Of a DNA stretch of 23,687 nt, positions 21,032 to 23,687 are shown piece by piece (the first letter of the stretch is position 1; the number at the start of each line of letters is the position of its first letter). The position numbers and the translations under genes were made by a program. The stretch comes from DTU098 sp964498525 (GTDB lineage Bacteria > Bacillota > Desulfotomaculia > Desulfotomaculales > Pelotomaculaceae). Where the stretch lies: contig CAZCGU010000022.1 in assembly GCA_964498525.1 (NCBI GenBank), positions 1-23,687 on the forward strand. The letters run 5' to 3'. The notes beneath the pieces were generated by a model. It searched no databases and was not told the DNA's origin. It saw only the letters and a list, made by a program, of their open reading frames with translations.

Positions 21032-21838
21032 ATGAAAAAATCGGTTTACTTAATTACAATTCTTATTTTTACTGTTATAATCATGTCCGGGTGCGCGCAG
21101 GAAAAATCAAACGAAATTGTCGTCGGTATGGAGCTGGCTTATCCTCCCTTTGAAACAAAGGACGAGTACGGCAATCCCGCCGGTGTAAGTGTTGATTTTG
21201 CAAAAACCTTCGGCGATTATGCCGGAAAACCTGTCAAAATCGAAAATATCAATTGGGACGGGTTGATCCCGGCGCTGCAGACCGGCAAGGTGGATATGGT
21301 GATTTCCTCCATGACGATAACGGAAGAAAGGCTTCAAAAGGTGGACTTTTCCAGACCATACGCAAAATCCCTGCTGGCGCTGCTTGTCAACAACAGATCG
21401 GACGTTGGCAAAGCAGAGGATCTGGATCGGGCGGGGAAGGTAGTTGCGGTTAAAACCGGCTCAACCGGGCAGATTTATGCGGAAAAGAACCTGGCGAAAG
21501 CCAAAATCGTGCCGTTCCCGGACGAGAGTGCCTGTGTTACCGAGGTTGCCCAGGGTAAAGCAGATGGGTTCATTTATGACCAGCTAACGATTTACAGGAA
21601 CAACAAGAAAAACCCGGCTACCACAAAGGCGGTTTTCCTGCCGTTCCAGGGTGTGGAATACTGGGGGGTGGGGGTAAAGAAAGGCAATCAGGAACTCCTG
21701 GATCAAGTAAACGCATTTATCGATGATTTTTATGGGAAAGACGGCTTTGATGCCATTACGGAGAAGTATCTGAAAGAAGAAAAGGAAGCTTTCGACAGGA
21801 ACGGTTTTGAGTGGTTCTTTTCCGATTTGGCCAAATAA
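21032..21838 (+). CDS. Polar amino-acid ABC transporter substrate-binding lipoprotein
   Basis: 268 residues, family 3 solute-binding protein. A lipoprotein signal peptide (MKKSVYLITILIFTVIIMSG then Cys21) anchors it outside the membrane. The mature part begins VVGMELAYPPFETKDEYGNP and contains the diagnostic GLIPALQTGKVDMVISSMTI and EERLQKVDFSRPYAKS. Two lobes then follow, with TGSTGQIYAEKNL in the second. Start: ATG 21032 with GGGGG upstream; ATG 21017 adds five residues before the basic n-region and is less likely. First gene of a binding protein-permease-ATPase operon. The ligand is probably a polar amino acid such as glutamine, arginine or cystine; it cannot be narrowed. Confidence 0.92.
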   Translation: MKKSVYLITILIFTVIIMSGCAQEKSNEIVVGMELAYPPFETKDEYGNPAGVSVDFAKTFGDYAGKPVKIENINWDGLIPALQTGKVDMVISSMTITEERLQKVDFSRPYAKSLLALLVNNRSDVGKAEDLDRAGKVVAVKTGSTGQIYAEKNLAKAKIVPFPDESACVTEVAQGKADGFIYDQLTIYRNNKKNPATTKAVFLPFQGVEYWGVGVKKGNQELLDQVNAFIDDFYGKDGFDAITEKYLKEEKEAFDRNGFEWFFSDLAK

Positions 21839-21869
21839 GAGGTAGACATGCTTGTATAAGAGGTAAAAA

Positions 21870-22655
21870 ATGCCCATACGCAGGCTTTTTGTCCGGGGCG
21901 ACGACGGTATAGCGTCTTTTTTCCCCAAAGTTTTTAATATTATTATTGCGTTGCTTCTTTTCATATTGTTTTTTGTTTTTTCCATCAAACGCCTGGGAAT
22001 GGAATTTGATTTCAGCTTCCTGTGGTCATTCCGGTTCAGGCTGGTACAGGGCTTTACCGCAACTGTGGCGCTGAGTCTGGCAAGCCTGGCGGTAAGCCTG
22101 CTTTTGGGGTTCTTATCCGCTCTTGCCAATAATTCGCGGGTTTTAGCCCTTTCTTATTTTTCAAAAGTATATGTGCAGTTTTTCAGGGGGACGCCGTTGA
22201 TCATGCAGGTTTACCTGTTCTTCTACATCATTGGCACTGCCTGGGGAGTGGAAAACAGGTTTTTAGCCGGGGTTTTGATTCTTTCCATTTTCGAAGGAGC
22301 GTATATTTCCGAGATTATACGCGGGGGCATCGATTCAATTGATCCCACCCAACTGGAGGCGGCGAAGGCGGTCGGCCTGAAAAGCGGACAGACGATGCGC
22401 CTGATAGTCCTGCCGCAGATCATTAAACGCACCCTCCCTTCCCTTGCCGGACAATTTGCGTCTATTATAAAGGACTCTTCGCTGTTGTCCCTGATCTCAG
22501 TAATTGAGCTGACCCAGACCATCAGGGAAATCAGCGCCTCAAATTTTGCTCTGTTTGAAAGTTACATTTTCCTGGGCCTTCTGTATCTTTCGCTGACTTT
22601 TCCCATCTCTATTTACACAAGGTACCTGGAAAGAAGATACAGTTATGAGAATTGA
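21870..22655 (+). CDS. Polar amino-acid ABC transporter permease (HisM/GlnP type)
   Basis: 261 residues with an N-terminal membrane helix (about 18-40) before the five-helix HisM core. The coupling EAA loop is clear: EAAKAVGLKSGQTMRLIVLP (about 168-187), preceded by GAYISEIIRGGIDSID. FRGTPLIMQVYLFFY is typical of His/Glu/Gln/Arg permeases. The first ~45 residues are longer than in most relatives. Start: ATG 21870 with AAGAGGT upstream, 31 bases after the binding-protein gene. Its stop overlaps the ATPase gene by 11 bases. Confidence 0.93.
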   Translation: MPIRRLFVRGDDGIASFFPKVFNIIIALLLFILFFVFSIKRLGMEFDFSFLWSFRFRLVQGFTATVALSLASLAVSLLLGFLSALANNSRVLALSYFSKVYVQFFRGTPLIMQVYLFFYIIGTAWGVENRFLAGVLILSIFEGAYISEIIRGGIDSIDPTQLEAAKAVGLKSGQTMRLIVLPQIIKRTLPSLAGQFASIIKDSSLLSLISVIELTQTIREISASNFALFESYIFLGLLYLSLTFPISIYTRYLERRYSYEN

Positions 22656-23382
22656 ACTTGCAGGTGTTTCCAAAACCTTTTCGGACGGGCACCGGGCACT
22701 GGACTGCATTACTTACAGTGAGGATTTCAATGCCCTGGCCGTCATCGGGCCGTCCGGGGGAGGAAAGTCTACCCTTCTAAGAATCCTCGGGGGTCTCATC
22801 GCGCCGACCTCCGGTGGGGTCGCCATTGATGGGTCTAAAGTCAGCTTTGATGAAAAACGCCTGATCCAGTACCGCCGGCAAATAGGCTTTGTGTTTCAGT
22901 CCAAGGGATTGTTTAATCACCTTACCGCCCGGCAAAATATTATTTTGCCGCTGGTAAATGTCCACGGGTACACCAAAACCAGCGCGGAAGAAGCCGCGGA
23001 TAATTTGCTTAACAGGTTCGGTTTAGCCGGGGCGGGGCACAAATTTCCCCATGAGCTTTCCGGCGGACAGCAGCAAAGGGTAGCCATCGCCAGGGCTGTC
23101 GCAGTCAAGCCCAAACTGCTCTTGCTGGACGAACCAACAAGCGCCCTGGACCCGGAACTCACCGGTGAAGTCCTTGATTTATTAAACGAACTCAGAAACG
23201 ATGGATTGAACATAATTCTCGTTACCCACGAAATGGGTTTCGCCAAAAAGGCCTGCGACAAGCTGATGTTTATTGTAAACGGCAGGTTGGCGGAGTGCGG
23301 TGACAGCGAGATGCTTTTCACCCGGCCCAAAACGGCGGAACTGGCAGGATTCCTAAGTAAAGTACTGGAATGGAATGTTTAG
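22645..23382 (+). CDS. Polar amino-acid ABC transporter ATPase (GlnQ type)
   Basis: 245 residues. Walker A GPSGGGKST (35-43), Q-loop FVFQSKGLFNHLTARQN, signature LSGGQQQRVAIARAV (138-152), Walker B LLLLDEPTSALDPE with Glu163, and switch His in LVTHEMGFAKKACD place it in the GlnQ/HisP group. Usual members have IGMVFQ...FPHMT; the SKGLFNHLT version is a minor variant. Start ATG overlaps the permease end by 11 bases, indicating coupling. Last gene of the importer operon; a T-tailed hairpin follows. Confidence 0.94.
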   Translation: MRIELAGVSKTFSDGHRALDCITYSEDFNALAVIGPSGGGKSTLLRILGGLIAPTSGGVAIDGSKVSFDEKRLIQYRRQIGFVFQSKGLFNHLTARQNIILPLVNVHGYTKTSAEEAADNLLNRFGLAGAGHKFPHELSGGQQQRVAIARAVAVKPKLLLLDEPTSALDPELTGEVLDLLNELRNDGLNIILVTHEMGFAKKACDKLMFIVNGRLAECGDSEMLFTRPKTAELAGFLSKVLEWNV

Positions 23383-23412
23383 TAAAAGATCCTGATTAAT
23401 TAGATGTGAAGT

Positions 23413-23438
23413 GCCGCCATTTAAGGGGCGGTTTTTTT
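23413..23438 (+). terminator. Intrinsic terminator of the amino-acid importer operon
   Basis: CCGCC (23414-23418) pairs with GGCGG (23427-23431), followed by seven T at 23432-23438, about 30 bases after the ATPase stop. Confidence 0.8.
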
Positions 23439-23480
23439 AATTCATTTAGCTATGTTCCAGGTTGTGCTTGATCGGCCGGG

Positions 23481-23687
23481 TTAACGGAAATTTAACCAAA
23501 AGCGCCTGGTCTTTGTTGGTTTAAGGGGTTGCCCGGAAGATACCGGCGGGACAAATGCCTTATGATCTTCAAGAATTGAATAAACCACCATATATCCTGC
23601 ATAGGCATAGCTTCTTTGTAAATAATAGGGCATTAGGAGCATTCCTGTAATCATTGAAAATGACCTTTGAAAAAAGAGACGCCCATC
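23481..23687 (-). CDS. 3' end of an unidentified minus-strand gene, cut by the window edge
   Basis: The minus strand is open without interruption from the right edge to TAA at 23483-23481, giving 68 residues. The reading contains MITGMLLMPYYLQRSYAYAG then YMVVYSILEDHKAFVPP and ends in a basic KPTKTRRFWLNFR. It looks protein-like, and the gene is convergent with the importer operon, with the terminator between them. I do not recognise the family. An internal ATG with weak upstream sequence means even the partial extent is uncertain. Confidence 0.45.
   Translation of the reverse strand, partial: DGRLFFQRSFSMITGMLLMPYYLQRSYAYAGYMVVYSILEDHKAFVPPVSSGQPLKPTKTRRFWLNFR

Noticed and set aside
1..23687. 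CRISPR array, tRNA or rRNA genes
   Set aside because: No regularly spaced direct repeats of CRISPR size and no tRNA cloverleaf or rRNA signature were seen by eye on either strand.

Overview
The window looks like the chromosome of an anaerobic, spore-former-type Firmicute, most likely a Peptococcaceae/Desulfotomaculum-Pelotomaculum-like clostridium. This is inferred from strong Gram-positive Shine-Dalgarno sites, occasional TTG starts, a two-gene minimal SUF system, a lipoprotein-type solute-binding protein, and roughly 50% GC core genes. The placement is by impression of protein sequence, not by alignment. The first 6.43 kb is markedly more AT-rich and is an acquired, heavily rearranged island; the rest reads as ordinary core DNA.

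Island (1-6428). A macrolide-resistance block opens it: a terminator hairpin, a 6-codon leader peptide (MYYIFM, one residue from the known msr(D) leader MYLIFM as I remember it), an msr(D)-type ABC-F ribosomal protection gene, the 3' end of a lost gene, and an ErmC-like 23S rRNA methyltransferase with Ser where Asn101 of the catalytic motif is expected. Next is a roughly 2 kb cassette, a RhuM-family gene plus an unrecognised coiled-coil partner. It is bracketed by decayed pieces of the 3' end of a RumA/RlmD-type rRNA uracil methyltransferase gene and by exact copies of GGATATGTTCC. A graveyard of fragments follows: a truncated AraC regulator, an ImmA/IrrE-plus-HTH pseudogene, the tail of a large serine recombinase, an ISAs1-type transposase N-terminus, and a second copy of the first codons of rhuM. 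The island ends inside a sugar-transfer-type ATP-grasp gene, of which only the 3' third remains.

Core (6429-23687). On the minus strand lie a second, Vga/Lsa/VmlR-like ABC-F gene and, upstream of it, a sufC-sufD(B) pair resembling the minimal SMS iron-sulfur assembly system. On the plus strand are aspartase (aspA), an isochorismatase-type hydrolase, a protein with three ~56-residue repeats, and a PadR-HlyD-MacB-like permease-ATPase efflux operon with a strong promoter and a 28-bp perfect palindromic operator. A minus-strand MFS exporter faces a flavin-split-barrel/ferredoxin fusion protein whose promoter is near consensus. A polar amino-acid ABC importer (binding lipoprotein, permease, ATPase) follows, closed by a terminator, and the 3' end of an unidentified minus-strand gene lies at the right edge.

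Themes: three ribosome-directed antibiotic-resistance determinants (msrD-like, erm, ARE-type ABC-F) plus two exporters sit within 20 kb, and the island carries traces of several integration events at or near a rumA-type 3' end. The best candidate for an undescribed system is the RhuM plus 163-aa partner cassette. The most checkable oddities are the Erm Asn101Ser change, the leader variant of msrD, and the cysteine-rich insert in SufC.
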